64,000 bases of DNA from Paenibacillus cymbidii (GCF_004764705.1 NZ_SHLX01000013.1:186001-250000), one strand, 5' to 3'. Numbered from the stretch's first letter, positions 26,506 through 35,492 are shown. The notes: generated by a model not told the origin, from the sequence alone. Made by a program: numbers and translations.

Positions 26506-28800
26506 TTATGCACAAATCCAGTTATAGATGGACTTAATAAAGCTGTATTCTTCTGTAGAAACACTATAGGCTGCTTTTTGAAGCTTATTGGATATCGTGT
26601 TTAATTTAACGAACCATTCGGTCTTTGCTTCACGTCCTCCAGTAATTTTCGAATCTTCCGGGCGAACTACAACACTTTCAAAAGTTTCAGACCAGTTTTT
26701 ACCGTACAATATAATTTCTTTACATTCTAAAAACTTAACACAATCCCAAATGGTTACATTTCCTACGCCCCCACTTGTGATCGAATCATAATTTTGATTA
26801 TCAGCATCTTTTTTCGCTCTAGAATAAACAGTCTTTGGCAACCCTTTTATTTGCCAATTATCGCCACATTTTTCCTTTAGCTTTTGAGCAATAATACTTT
26901 TAACACTAACTTCTATTTCACGCAGATATTTCAACGATTCTTCGTTAAACGTTTTTGCTTCGTCTTCCCAGTACTTTTCAAGTCCATCTGGTTTAAAATC
27001 TTCTCTAGTATCTGCTATGGCCCTCTGGAATGCTCTCCAAAAGCGTGTATCAGCACCACCACCAAAATAACTTCGAAGATCTTTCCGCTGCTCAGGAGAA
27101 ATGTTATTAATATATTCAATTAGTGGATCTAAATAATAATATACCTTTGCAAAGACATCTTCTGCTTTTTCTGTTTTAGGTGCAATCTCGGCATTGGCTA
27201 ATAACATATTTACGACGTCATTAATAGTACGAATTACCGCTTGGATACCACGATTTATTGTTAAAATGCCATTGTCCAATTCTCCCTTTATCCATTCCCC
27301 TTCACTGAAAGTTTTAATATACCTGAAGCAATTCTCTATAAACGGATAAAATAGGTCGCAGGTTTCCTGATTGGTCCCAAGGTCAAAAGTCCCGTCTTTA
27401 ACAATTACATTTCTCTTTCCAAATATCGTAAAAAAATGACATCTTTTCAACGCGGATTGAATCGCTTCAACAGTAATACACTTTAATGGAGAAGTTTCAT
27501 CTTCACCAACAACCACTCTAGAAAGTAACGGCGATGTCTCTTCTTCCCCTAGCATTTGGGCGATCTTTGATCTGAGTGCTTGCCTTCGTTCATTATAATT
27601 TTCAGACTCCCACAACATGTCAGAGTTAAGTGTCACTCTCAATGTTTTTGGAACTGACTTTTGATTCTCGTTAATGTCCATAAACAACTTTACTTGCTCT
27701 TTACGATCTAAATCTACAAAGGCGACCACAGGTATAGAGTTCTTTGATGCGTATTGAGAATCAGAATATCCATACAAACGATGTTGTCCATCAATAATGT
27801 AGGCAGATCTGTACCTCTTAGGTAAATGTAAAATACCTAATTTGGAGATCGAATCATCTACTTTTGTTGCGGATTGATCAAATTGTAGTCCCTTTCCATT
27901 GGTATCGATACTTATTATCAGTGAATTAGGAAAATATCCGCCTTTATCGATAAAAGTTCGAACATCTTGCAAACGTTTTTTCTTGATGATCCGCTGATAT
28001 GTTGGCATCATATTCTTATTTGCTTCATTGCGATGCAGCACGTATCCGATTTTCAACAAACGTTCTGGCTCGATTGAAAAAGAATAATATGTATATCCTC
28101 CCATCTTACCCTGTATAGCAGGTATTTTTTCCTCCATATTTCGGATTTCTGTATTTGCAAAAAGATTACCTAATAATTGGTATTTTGCACAGGACCCAAG
28201 ATGTTTAACCAATTCCACGTAGTAATCTATAACTGCATCACTAAAATGTACAATTCCCCATTCACTAAGCTTTACTAAATCGCTTTTGCTCATAATGAAA
28301 TTATGCGTTGCCCAAATAAACTTCACTTTTCTTCCGGGGTATTTCTTCAATGCCTCTTTTCGTAGTCCATCCATTTGACCACGTAATGCTTCTATTGATT
28401 TTTTGAATACGCCGTCCTTTATGTTCTCTGCCGACTTACACTCCACAATGAGAACCGTTTCATCATCAGAAGCAAAAACATCAATCTGTTGTGTGAACGC
28501 TGGATTTTGAAAATCATATGACATTTCAAAATTCCTATCAGAATTCATTTCCGTGAAACCCATGCTTGCTAATAATAGCCATACTTTATCCTCAAACTGT
28601 TCATCAAAAGGCTTGTCTTTTTTTACACCAATAAATTTCGGGTCTTTGTAATCTTTATATTTTATCCAACCTTCTTCGACTAAATCCGGAAGTGCAAGAA
28701 GCCTCTCTTTCATTGTAATAAATGTCTTGTTTCTGTTTGCCTTAGTTGATGAAAGCTCTCTACCGGATACAATTTTATCCCACCTTGTCTTACTCATCAT
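26506..28800 (-). CDS. Nuclease-like/DGQHR-domain fusion protein
   Basis: 764 aa from ATG 28800 or 28797; GAGGCGG lies within the end of the methylase gene. Residues about 100-130 contain TQQIDVFASDDETVLIVECK, a PD-(D/E)XK-like motif (Asp, then Glu-x-Lys). The DGQHR domain follows at about 335 (YIIDGQHRLYGY) and about 375 (DINENQKSVPKTLRV). DGQHR proteins include DndB and other modification-linked regulators. The start overlaps the end of the Dam-type methylase, so they are translated together: likely a restriction-modification pair or self-contained defence unit. Codon use is AT-rich, unlike its flanks, which indicates horizontal transfer. Confidence 0.8.
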   Translation of the reverse strand: MMSKTRWDKIVSGRELSSTKANRNKTFITMKERLLALPDLVEEGWIKYKDYKDPKFIGVKKDKPFDEQFEDKVWLLLASMGFTEMNSDRNFEMSYDFQNPAFTQQIDVFASDDETVLIVECKSAENIKDGVFKKSIEALRGQMDGLRKEALKKYPGRKVKFIWATHNFIMSKSDLVKLSEWGIVHFSDAVIDYYVELVKHLGSCAKYQLLGNLFANTEIRNMEEKIPAIQGKMGGYTYYSFSIEPERLLKIGYVLHRNEANKNMMPTYQRIIKKKRLQDVRTFIDKGGYFPNSLIISIDTNGKGLQFDQSATKVDDSISKLGILHLPKRYRSAYIIDGQHRLYGYSDSQYASKNSIPVVAFVDLDRKEQVKLFMDINENQKSVPKTLRVTLNSDMLWESENYNERRQALRSKIAQMLGEEETSPLLSRVVVGEDETSPLKCITVEAIQSALKRCHFFTIFGKRNVIVKDGTFDLGTNQETCDLFYPFIENCFRYIKTFSEGEWIKGELDNGILTINRGIQAVIRTINDVVNMLLANAEIAPKTEKAEDVFAKVYYYLDPLIEYINNISPEQRKDLRSYFGGGADTRFWRAFQRAIADTREDFKPDGLEKYWEDEAKTFNEESLKYLREIEVSVKSIIAQKLKEKCGDNWQIKGLPKTVYSRAKKDADNQNYDSITSGGVGNVTIWDCVKFLECKEIILYGKNWSETFESVVVRPEDSKITGGREAKTEWFVKLNTISNKLQKAAYSVSTEEYSFIKSIYNWICA

Positions 28801-29620
28801 TTTCCGCCTCTTCTGGAATATTTGTGAATATGTACTCTGAAACAATAGTTCTTGCAGCCTTTTTCCCGCCAATTAAACTGCTCCTGTTAAGTTCTAATAT
28901 CCGGTCACCGTTTTTTTGGAAGATTTCTCTTATTACAGGGTGGGCTGCATTTGTTAAGATGTAGTACGCACCCTTTCGTTTAATAAAGTCGATAAATTGA
29001 CTTAGGCGGTGTTGATCTTCAATAGAAAATAAATTTTGGTTATACTTGATAAACCCATTACTATTGTGTGATACGGTGTATGGTGGATCTAAAAATACCA
29101 GATCATTCTCGTTAATTCGATTCTTGTAGCCTTCAAAATCAAAACATTGTAACTTTACTTTTTGAAGCTTTTGACTTGCAGCAACTATTTTTGTGCAATT
29201 GTAATTCCAATGTTCTCTACGACCATAGGGAACATTATATTGTCCTTTTCTATTTACGCGGTAAAGGCCATTATATGAGGTTTGATTAAGGAAAATAAAT
29301 CTGGCAGCTCTTTCTGCCGGGTCATCAAAATTCATTGAACGTATTCTGTAATAATCCTCAGACGTATTGTTATACTTCACGAAATGATCTATTACCGCAT
29401 GAGGCATGTCCCTTACTGCTATATATGTCTCTATTAACTCATTATTAAGGTCTGATAGGTAACAATTATGGGAATGGTCCATTGCAAAAAAGATTGCTCC
29501 TCCACCAAGAAAAGGTTCATAATATTTTCGGTATTGCAAATTCCCTATTATCTGAACCAGTGACTTTACTATCCAAGTCTTTCCACCAGCCCATCTAATG
29601 AATGGCTCTATTGCAGTCAT
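28790..29620 (-). CDS. DNA adenine methylase (Dam/D12 class)
   Basis: 276 aa from the ATG at about 29620, which follows GTGAGGAT; a GTG five codons upstream (about 29635) is the alternative. Motifs are FIRWAGGKTWIVK, YYEPFLGGGAIFF (SAM-binding FxGxG), YLSDLNNELIETY, NQTSYNGLYRVN and VFLDPPYTVSH (catalytic DPPY). The D12 family makes N6-methyladenine. Its last codons overlap the nuclease-DGQHR gene, so the methyltransferase probably protects host DNA from that partner. Recognition sequence unknown; AT-rich like its neighbour. Confidence 0.92.
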   Translation of the reverse strand: MTAIEPFIRWAGGKTWIVKSLVQIIGNLQYRKYYEPFLGGGAIFFAMDHSHNCYLSDLNNELIETYIAVRDMPHAVIDHFVKYNNTSEDYYRIRSMNFDDPAERAARFIFLNQTSYNGLYRVNRKGQYNVPYGRREHWNYNCTKIVAASQKLQKVKLQCFDFEGYKNRINENDLVFLDPPYTVSHNSNGFIKYNQNLFSIEDQHRLSQFIDFIKRKGAYYILTNAAHPVIREIFQKNGDRILELNRSSLIGGKKAARTIVSEYIFTNIPEEAENDE

Positions 29621-30462
29621 ATAATCTATCCTCACAGGTATTTATTCACTTAAAGAACAACTCCTATAATGTCTCCGACATCATAAGTTAGTGCTTTACA
29701 ATGTTTATCGATTACTTCTATGATTAAAGATCCATTACGTCCCACTACTATGGGTATATTCGACTATATCCCACTATCATATTAGACCCGGAGTTTTATA
29801 TTTTCTAGTGGTATATCCTCATCGTAAAAATACAACTATTGTCATTTTAAGCACAATTCGACGAAATTTTCAATAATAATTGACAATAAGTTAAATATAT
29901 TTACAGACACCTCTATTAGCGGTGGCTAATCCCTTATTCGTCCGTATCGCTTTTGGTCTGAAGACCTAATCCACACATGGGGCTGTCCCAAGAGATATCT
30001 TGGAATTTTGTGCCTACTTAGGGCCGTGTTACTTTTTAAAACATAAAAATGGACTCCAGTCCCCACTCTATAGTGGAATTTGGAGCCCTTACGCGTATGA
30101 TTCGGGATGTTCTCATACCAATATGAATACTTTTGTGACAACCTTGTAGGTAAATTTTGAAATCTACATTGAACTTGCTCCCAAAGCCTACTTGACACCA
30201 GCCACATCTCTTGCTCGTCCACTTCGCTCCCTGTGCGCTGACGAACCCTCGTTTACACCATTTAAAACCCAACCTTATGTAGCCAAGTTTTTAGATGATG
30301 GAGGCAGGCCATCGCTTGGCAAAACCACAATCGGCCACCGAGTGATATTAAGGATGTTTGGCGAGCCACTTCTACCCCGATAATTTGCACGTCGGTGGCA
30401 CCTTATACAAAATTCAATATAAATTTGATTAATCGGGCAGCTTGCGAACAACCGAGCACGGC
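29621..30462. other. Gene-free island edge with a degenerate repeat
   Basis: No convincing gene is visible in this 840-nt AT-rich stretch. 30158-30262 resembles 60209-60350: both share GAAATCTNCATTGAACTTGC, then GCTCGTCC, then GACGAACCC. The rest contains direct repeats of CCACTA or CTAT near 29745-29785 but nothing assignable. Confidence 0.5.
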
Positions 30463-31350
30463 TTAAACCCGATTCCGCCTTCGAAACTCCCCCGGCGTCA
30501 AACCAACCACTTTACGGAACAGCTTGGCGTAATAATGAACCGACTCGAACCGATGCCGTTCGGCGATCCGCGTAATCGTCTCGGTTGTCTCGATCAGCTC
30601 GCGGAACGTCCGTTTGATCCGTTGTTCGGACCAGTATGCATTGGGCGTCGTGCCAGTCTGGCGTTTGAATAAGTCGTGGAAGTGGCTGCGGCTTAGCCCG
30701 TGGCGCTCAGCCCGATGCTCGATGTTGTCATGAGTCAGCTCCGGCTCACCGGCTTGCGCCGCCTGCATGAATGCCTTCACCCGCCGATCGGCGAACGTCT
30801 TCGGCTGCATCGCTGTATTGATGACGAAATCGAGAAACAGCAAAAACTGCCCCTGTATCCGCAGCGAACCGGGAAACCGGCCGGCATCGTAAACGTCGTA
30901 GTTGGACAAAATCGGCGCGAACAGCCGGTTCCATTCCGCCGCGTCGGCATCGTCCAGCACGGTGTACTCCACCAACGGCTCGTGCACGGCCGGCTCGATG
31001 AACGACGCATTAACCGGACTGCCGCGGTCAGCGAGAAAATCGCTCGGATAGACAACGCCCGGCCGCTCCCGGTAGTTCCATTCGAAGTAGACGATGCGAT
31101 AGATGAAAGGATTGTCGCGTGACGCCTCCCAGCGATGCGGCTTTCCCGACGGCACGTAAGCGTGCACGCCGGGGAACAGCGGCAGCGGCCCGTCGTCCGT
31201 ATGCAGCGTACCGGTGCCGGACTCGATCAGGTTGAACGACTGGATATATGTCGTTCGCGGACCGTGGATCTCGCCCGGCGACATGATGTACCGCAGCGAG
31301 AAGCGGAAGAACGGCATTGCCGCCGCCGGCTGCTCCGTTGGCTGCGCCAT
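30463..31350 (-). CDS. AraC-family regulator with cupin-type sensor
   Basis: 295 aa. The N-terminal half is cupin-like (GTGTLHTDDGPLPLFPGVHAY, given here as GTGTLHTDDG and PLFPGVHAY), and the C-terminal double helix-turn-helix includes ERHGLSRSHFHDLFKRQTG and ERHRFESVHYYAKLFRKVVG (residues about 210-285), ending TPGEFRRRNRV. It would sense a sugar or related ligand and activate nearby genes. It begins just after the phytanoyl dioxygenase stop with a GAGGAG ribosome site, so the two form an operon; autoregulation is likely but unproven. Confidence 0.9.
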   Translation of the reverse strand: MAQPTEQPAAAMPFFRFSLRYIMSPGEIHGPRTTYIQSFNLIESGTGTLHTDDGPLPLFPGVHAYVPSGKPHRWEASRDNPFIYRIVYFEWNYRERPGVVYPSDFLADRGSPVNASFIEPAVHEPLVEYTVLDDADAAEWNRLFAPILSNYDVYDAGRFPGSLRIQGQFLLFLDFVINTAMQPKTFADRRVKAFMQAAQAGEPELTHDNIEHRAERHGLSRSHFHDLFKRQTGTTPNAYWSEQRIKRTFRELIETTETITRIAERHRFESVHYYAKLFRKVVGLTPGEFRRRNRV

Positions 31351-31351
31351 G

Positions 31352-32137
31352 CTACTCCTCCAGACCGAGCAAATAGCGGGCCGGCGCCGACAGCCGCGCT
31401 CTCGTCTCCGCCGACGTTTTTACCTGGTGATTGATGTACGGCTCATGCTCGCGAGCGCAGAAGTAAGCGAACACGCCCCGCCGCGCAGCATCGCTCGTGT
31501 TACGCGTGCCGCTGTGCCACAGGTGGCTGTTGAACACGATTACCGAACCGGCCGGCGCTTCCAGGATGATCTGCTCCGGGTGCGGTTGTTCGATGCCTTC
31601 GAAGGAGAAGTGATCGCCTATCTTACCGAGCAGCCTGTGGCTGCCGGGGACGACCCTCGTCGCGCCGTTGGCTGCACTGAAATCGTCCAGCAGCCATACG
31701 GTATTGACGACGTGAAACGGATCGTCTTCGCTGCGCCGCGGTTCGGCCCAGTCGGAATGGAAGTGCTGCTGGCCTTGCTTCGGCAATGCGTCGCGGCCGC
31801 AATAGTTGGACAGCTTGAAGTTGCGCTGCAGCACGTGGTAGACGGCGGCCAGCACTTGCGGATGCGTATACGGCCCGTCGAACTCTTCGCCCTTGTTGAC
31901 CAGATCGTGCGGACGGCGCGTGCCCGGCTCCTCGTCCTTGTCCGTGATCCCTTCGTCCGACATGATTGCTTCGTACCGTTCGCGCAGCCGCTCCAGAAAT
32001 GCCGGCTCCATCAATCGTTCGAACACGACGAACCCTCTTGTATCAAGACTTGCTTTCTCTTCTTCCGTCAACAGCGACTCGCTCACGCCGAGCGCAACCA
32101 ACTGTTCGTGCAACGGTTCCTTGTGTGCAATACTCAC
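31352..32137 (-). CDS. Phytanoyl-CoA dioxygenase family protein
   Basis: 261 aa. The Fe(II)/2-oxoglutarate oxygenase triad is visible: HFHSDWAEPRR (His-x-Asp) and VIVFNSHLWHSGTRN (distal His), with an Arg following the latter for the 2-oxoglutarate carboxylate. PhyH family enzymes hydroxylate small molecules. GGAGGAGCCTGCCGTG precedes ATG 32137. It is the first gene of a two-gene unit with the AraC/cupin regulator, a pairing common in Paenibacillaceae. Substrate unknown. Confidence 0.9.
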   Translation of the reverse strand: MSIAHKEPLHEQLVALGVSESLLTEEEKASLDTRGFVVFERLMEPAFLERLRERYEAIMSDEGITDKDEEPGTRRPHDLVNKGEEFDGPYTHPQVLAAVYHVLQRNFKLSNYCGRDALPKQGQQHFHSDWAEPRRSEDDPFHVVNTVWLLDDFSAANGATRVVPGSHRLLGKIGDHFSFEGIEQPHPEQIILEAPAGSVIVFNSHLWHSGTRNTSDAARRGVFAYFCAREHEPYINHQVKTSAETRARLSAPARYLLGLEE

Positions 32138-32288
32138 GGCAGGCTCCTCCTTTTATCGATTCCTCTGCTAAGGTTATGTTGCCATTCCCCCTCATTATCC
32201 GCGATAAAAGCGGCGCCGTCATTACTCGCCTTTCCGGTTTTTTGTCGATTTGTCCGGCACCCACGCTCCCACCGACGAGTGAAATGCC

Positions 32289-32321
32289 AAAAAAGGCCCC
32301 CCACTAAGAGGAGAGCCTTTT
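32289..32321 (-). terminator. Terminator after the VOC gene
   Basis: AAAAGGCTCTCC and GGGGGGCCTTTT pair around a short loop on the minus strand, followed by TT. It is 75 nt beyond the VOC stop and may also serve the opposite strand. Confidence 0.7.
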
Positions 32322-32396
32322 GTCTTTGCCTAATTTTCAGATCCGATGTCGTATGATCTTACGTTCGATCCTGATCTTCAACCACATTATTCATGC

Positions 32397-32792
32397 TCAT
32401 TCGGCCCCGATCGCCCACAAATGGCCATCCAGGTCCTGGAATCCCCATTGATACATGAAACCGTGATCTTCCGGTTCGGTAACGATTTTCCCGCCCAATG
32501 ATGCCGCCGTTTTGACGATTTCGTCGACTTTCTCCCGGCTTTCAACGAACATGGCGATGGTCAACTGCGCATGCTTGTTGGTGTCGACGATTTCTTTATT
32601 CGTAAGAGTCTGGAAGAAATCTTCCGTTGTCAGCATAACAAACGTTTTCTCGCCAATCACAATGCAAGCCGACTTTTCCTCGAGGGCGAACCGCATATCA
32701 AACGCAAAGCCGAGCCCCGTGAAAAACGCCACGGATTGTTTTACATTCCGCACATGCAAGTTCACAAAAAATTGCGTGGCGGTCAATGCCAT
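32397..32792 (-). CDS. VOC family (glyoxalase-like) protein
   Basis: 131 aa from ATG 32792, with GAGGTGAG just upstream; three extra in-frame codons exist. The protein has the paired beta-alpha-beta-beta-beta pattern: FFVNLHVRNVKQSVAFFTGL at the N-terminus and QWGFQDLDGHLWAIG at the C-terminus, the latter typical of glyoxalase/bleomycin-resistance fold proteins. Metal ligands of true glyoxalase I are not all evident. It may bind a small molecule or act as an isomerase or dioxygenase; function unassigned. It stands alone between two islands. Confidence 0.85.
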   Translation of the reverse strand: MALTATQFFVNLHVRNVKQSVAFFTGLGFAFDMRFALEEKSACIVIGEKTFVMLTTEDFFQTLTNKEIVDTNKHAQLTIAMFVESREKVDEIVKTAASLGGKIVTEPEDHGFMYQWGFQDLDGHLWAIGAE

Positions 32793-32865
32793 TTCACTCA
32801 CCTCAGAAATTTGTTTTTGGGATTCTTATTTATTTAGACGCCGTCCCATTGCTATATTCATCGGT

Positions 32866-32967
32866 CTAATTGTTCCGGAAGCCCAAATCGCGAAAATAAT
32901 GGGGTGTTGATGAAATCTTGAAGGTGAAAGATCTTCTTGTCCTTCATCACCATGACGTGAATTCCCC
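32866..32967 (-). pseudogene. 3' fragment of a paralogous sigma-factor gene
   Basis: 102 nt match the 3' end of the sigma-factor gene at 33833-33934 with four differences, then the similarity stops. The fragment would end RFGLPEQLDR against RFGLPERLEK in the intact gene, and one difference changes Asn to Asp in NFINTP. It is therefore a diverged relative of the gene, not a fresh copy. No 5' part remains. Confidence 0.8.
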
Positions 32968-32992
32968 TGAAATACCCTTCATCATTATGAAT

Positions 32993-33036
32993 AAAAAGAA
33001 AGTTAAGGCTTCTCCATGTGCCCTAACTTTCTTTTT
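32993..33036. terminator. Strong bidirectional hairpin
   Basis: A 13-bp perfect stem (AAAAAGAAAGTTA and complement) with a GC-containing interior and T-runs on both strands. It lies between the sigma-gene fragment and the XRE gene and resembles an intrinsic terminator. Confidence 0.75.
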
Positions 33037-33149
33037 ACGAATTAAGCCAAACGATTACTGAAAATCCACCAACTAAGTATATGGTGTTTGTTTTTAGCAA
33101 GGTTGGTGGAGCTGAAGCGCGGCAGAGCAGATAAACAATTTCCCACGTT

Positions 33150-33458
33150 CTAAACCATTGCCGCTGTCGCTGCTTGATGATGACCGGCATTATTTGATGG
33201 CATCAAGGTAAGATCGACCCCAAGGGCCATAGCCACCCTGATAATCGTATCAATACGGGGCGCAGTTGTATCACTCTCAAATCGAGCGATTGCAGATTGC
33301 TTCATTCCTGCTATTCTCGCCAACTCAGCTTGAGTCCACCCGTTGCTCTCCCTTATCTTGATCAGCGCAACAACCATTTCAGCCCGCTTGCGAATAATCT
33401 CAATCTCCCTTTGACTCTCGGGGCTCATATCGTTTATCATATCGTCCCAAGTTTTCAT
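33150..33458 (-). CDS. XRE/HigA-type antitoxin
   Basis: 102 aa from ATG 33458 (AAGGAGGT upstream). The helix-turn-helix is NGWTQAELARIAGMKQSAIA followed by RFESDTTAPRIDTIIRVAMA (residues about 40-80), the standard HigA/XRE antitoxin fold; the N-terminus SPESQREIEIIRKRAEM is a helical cap. It follows the toxin-like gene with the order toxin first, antitoxin second, as in HigBA. The upstream toxin gene is truncated, so this antitoxin may be orphaned. It lies between the two sigma-gene ends. Confidence 0.85.
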   Translation of the reverse strand: MKTWDDMINDMSPESQREIEIIRKRAEMVVALIKIRESNGWTQAELARIAGMKQSAIARFESDTTAPRIDTIIRVAMALGVDLTLMPSNNAGHHQAATAAMV

Positions 33459-33463
33459 GAGAA

Positions 33464-33751
33464 TCACCTCCTTTTCTTACCCTTCTTCATTTTTTCCCCA
33501 ACATCTTCTATTGGATCTTCTCTTATGTATGTATCCCTTAACCGTCTTGCTTTCGCCAGCTCGAGCTTGTCTGTCTCATCATCGTCCTTCGTGTAATGAG
33601 ATAACATGATAAAGTGATTTCCATTCCATAGGCACATAAATATTCTTTCGTCTAGAGGTCTCAATTCATATAAATTGTCATTTTCTTTACCCTTGAGGTC
33701 CTTAATAATTTTTGCACCGGCACGACCCCTTATATCCCGTCTGAAAATGTC
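33464..33751 (-). pseudogene. N-terminally truncated HigB/Gp49-type toxin
   Basis: The frame is open only from 33751 after an in-frame TAG and has no proper start near its beginning. The residues read GAKIIKDLKGKENDNLYELR, then PLDERIFMCLWNGNHFIMLS, HYTKDDDETDKLELAKARR and YIRED. This matches the middle and C-terminus of the Gp49/HigB family (LYELRP, then hydrophobic strand and a K/R-rich helix), which is normally 100-120 aa. The missing part is the N-terminal strand. It precedes the HigA-type antitoxin by only a few nucleotides. A shorter product from internal ATG 33664 is possible but would lack most of the RNase fold. Confidence 0.65.
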
Positions 33752-33762
33752 CTATGGAGCAT

Positions 33763-33794
33763 AAAAAGCACTCCCCTAATAGGAAGTGCCTTTC
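33763..33794 (-). terminator. Terminator after the sigma-factor gene
   Basis: GCACTTCC and GGGAGTGC pair on the minus strand (one G-T pair) with TTTTTATG following. It is 31 nt past the sigma stop codon. Confidence 0.75.
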
Positions 33795-33824
33795 GTCTTT
33801 GAATGGCTATCAGATACTAGGTAA

Positions 33825-34796
33825 TTATTTTTCTAATCGTTCCGGAAGCCCAAATCGCGAAAATAATGGGGTGTTGATGAAGTTTTGAAGGTGAAAGATC
33901 TTCTTGTCCTTCATCACCATGACATGAATTCCCCAGGGGATCAAGCAGGTTTGGTCAGGACTCGGCATATACTGCGCCAAAGCCGGATAACCGCCATTCA
34001 CCTGAGTCGGCAGAAACCGCGACCCGACACAATGCCAGCGTGTAAGCGAGAAAAATTGGAACAAATCGTCCTTGCCTCGTACCCACATAGGGAAAGGCGG
34101 CATCGACATATGGCCTTCTTCATGAAACAAGGCTACCAGCGCATGGATATCAAATCGTTCAAAAGCTTCCACATACCGTGAAACCAGCTCCTGATCAGGC
34201 TGTTCCTCCATCAAGCTGTATTCCTCCGAACGGAGCTTCGCCCGGTCCATCGTTTCTCTGGCTCTTTGCAAGGCGCTGTTCACTGCTGCCGGCGTCATTC
34301 CCAACGATTCTGCAATCTGTTTGGCGGACCACTCAAATACGTCTTTTAAAAGAAGAACGGCACGTTGGCGTGGAGGCAACATTTGCAAAAGGGTAATAAA
34401 ACAGAGTTGAAGCGTATCTTTGCGGATGAGTACATCTTCCGGATTGTCCGAAAATGCCGGGGCAGGCCAGACCCAGGATGAGTCGGGGAGCGTTTCACTG
34501 GGTACGATAATGGACGCCGCGGGGCCGGAAAAGTCAACGGGACGAATTCGCCGTTTCACTTGTCTCAGCTTGTCCAGGCATATATTGGAGGCAATCCGAT
34601 AAACCCATGTTTTGGGCGAGGATTCCTGTCGGAATGAGCTCCAGCTTTGCCAGACCCGAATAAAGGTTTCCTGAACGGCATCGTCTGCGTCATCGATCGA
34701 TCCCAGCATTCGATAACAGAACGATGTCAACTCCGGTTTTAAGCTGTCAAATAACTGAAGCTCCGGTCCACCATGCTGCAGTGCGGTTTCGTTCAT
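33825..34796 (-). CDS. ECF sigma factor with SnoaL-like C-terminal domain
   Basis: 323 aa. Region 2 is LTSFCYRMLGSIDDADDAVQ, then ETFIRVWQSWSSF; region 4 is LPPRQRAVLLLKDVFEWSAK followed by SLGMTPAAVNSALQRARE. After residue about 200 comes a SnoaL-type extension (YVEAFERFDIHALVALFHEE) ending in FINTPLFSRFGLPERLEK, like SigJ/ECF41-class factors whose C-terminal domain acts as an attached regulator. ATG 34796 overlaps the stop of the Doc gene (ATGA) and has AGGAGG within Doc's last codons, so it is the third gene of an antitoxin-toxin-sigma operon. Confidence 0.9.
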   Translation of the reverse strand: MNETALQHGGPELQLFDSLKPELTSFCYRMLGSIDDADDAVQETFIRVWQSWSSFRQESSPKTWVYRIASNICLDKLRQVKRRIRPVDFSGPAASIIVPSETLPDSSWVWPAPAFSDNPEDVLIRKDTLQLCFITLLQMLPPRQRAVLLLKDVFEWSAKQIAESLGMTPAAVNSALQRARETMDRAKLRSEEYSLMEEQPDQELVSRYVEAFERFDIHALVALFHEEGHMSMPPFPMWVRGKDDLFQFFSLTRWHCVGSRFLPTQVNGGYPALAQYMPSPDQTCLIPWGIHVMVMKDKKIFHLQNFINTPLFSRFGLPERLEK

Positions 34797-35197
34797 TTGG
34801 GCCTCCTACGGTCTACAGAAAATTCCTTCAAAATCCTTGCAGCAGCCTCCAACGAATGAATTCCTTTTGCAATATCCACCATAAACTCCACGGCGTATTC
34901 ACGTTCCATTCTTACCTGTTTGCCATTAACCATAAGAAACGATTTGGTAACCAAATAGGCTGTCCGTTTGTTCCCATTGTGGAAGCAATGATTCTTTACC
35001 AGTGACTCTAGCAAGGCCGCAGCTTTGTCAAATAAATCGGGATAAGCATCTTCTCCAAAAACACTTTGTTGCGGTCTATGTACCGCAGATTCCAGCAAGC
35101 CGTGATCCTTCACTCCTGCCTGGTCTGCGTCGTTCATTTTTCGCATCATGAAATAGTGGGCTGAAATAACCTCTTCTTTCGTTAGAAATAGGATCAT
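34793..35197 (-). CDS. doc: Doc/Fic-family toxin
   Basis: 134 aa, the size of Doc. The Fic motif is HCFHNGNKRTA (residues about 70-80), with the catalytic His present; upstream HGLLESAVHRPQQSVFGEDA is the typical Doc N-terminal segment. Doc phosphorylates EF-Tu and blocks translation until neutralised. Its start follows the AbrB-like antitoxin by one nucleotide, and its stop overlaps the sigma-factor start. A decayed second copy at 52613-53006 has the same segments but a Gln in place of the His. Confidence 0.92.
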   Translation of the reverse strand: MILFLTKEEVISAHYFMMRKMNDADQAGVKDHGLLESAVHRPQQSVFGEDAYPDLFDKAAALLESLVKNHCFHNGNKRTAYLVTKSFLMVNGKQVRMEREYAVEFMVDIAKGIHSLEAAARILKEFSVDRRRPK

Positions 35198-35198
35198 T

Positions 35199-35492
35199 TC
35201 ACCGATTCCTTAAGTCTTCGAGAATACCCTCGTCTTCTTCAAACACATCAAAAAACGCTTCAAGAACTTCCAGTCTTACATTTTCGGGAAGTTGAGCTTG
35301 CCGAACCTTTTTCAATACCACTTCACCGCGATCATTTTCCACAAATTCGATCTCATCGCCTTGTGAAACATTCAATTTTTCGGCCAGGCTTTTGGGCAAG
35401 CTTACTCCCAGGCTGTTGCCCATTCGTCCTATTTTGCGGGAATAACGCATCGCATTTGATTTATCGTTTGCCACTTTGGCCACACCTTCCAT
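35199..35492 (-). CDS. AbrB/MazE-type antitoxin
   Basis: 97 aa. The swapped-hairpin AbrB domain is GRMGNSLGVSLPKSLAEKLN followed by QGDEIEFVENDRGEVVLKK (residues about 22-60), and the acidic C-terminus (FDVFEEDEGILEDLRNR) is the likely toxin-neutralising tail. It is the first gene of the AbrB-Doc-sigma operon and probably autoregulates it. The start is ATG 35492; GTG 35474 and ATG 35450 are alternatives. Its C-terminal tail is shared in spirit with the remnant at 52461. Confidence 0.85.
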   Translation of the reverse strand: MEGVAKVANDKSNAMRYSRKIGRMGNSLGVSLPKSLAEKLNVSQGDEIEFVENDRGEVVLKKVRQAQLPENVRLEVLEAFFDVFEEDEGILEDLRNR

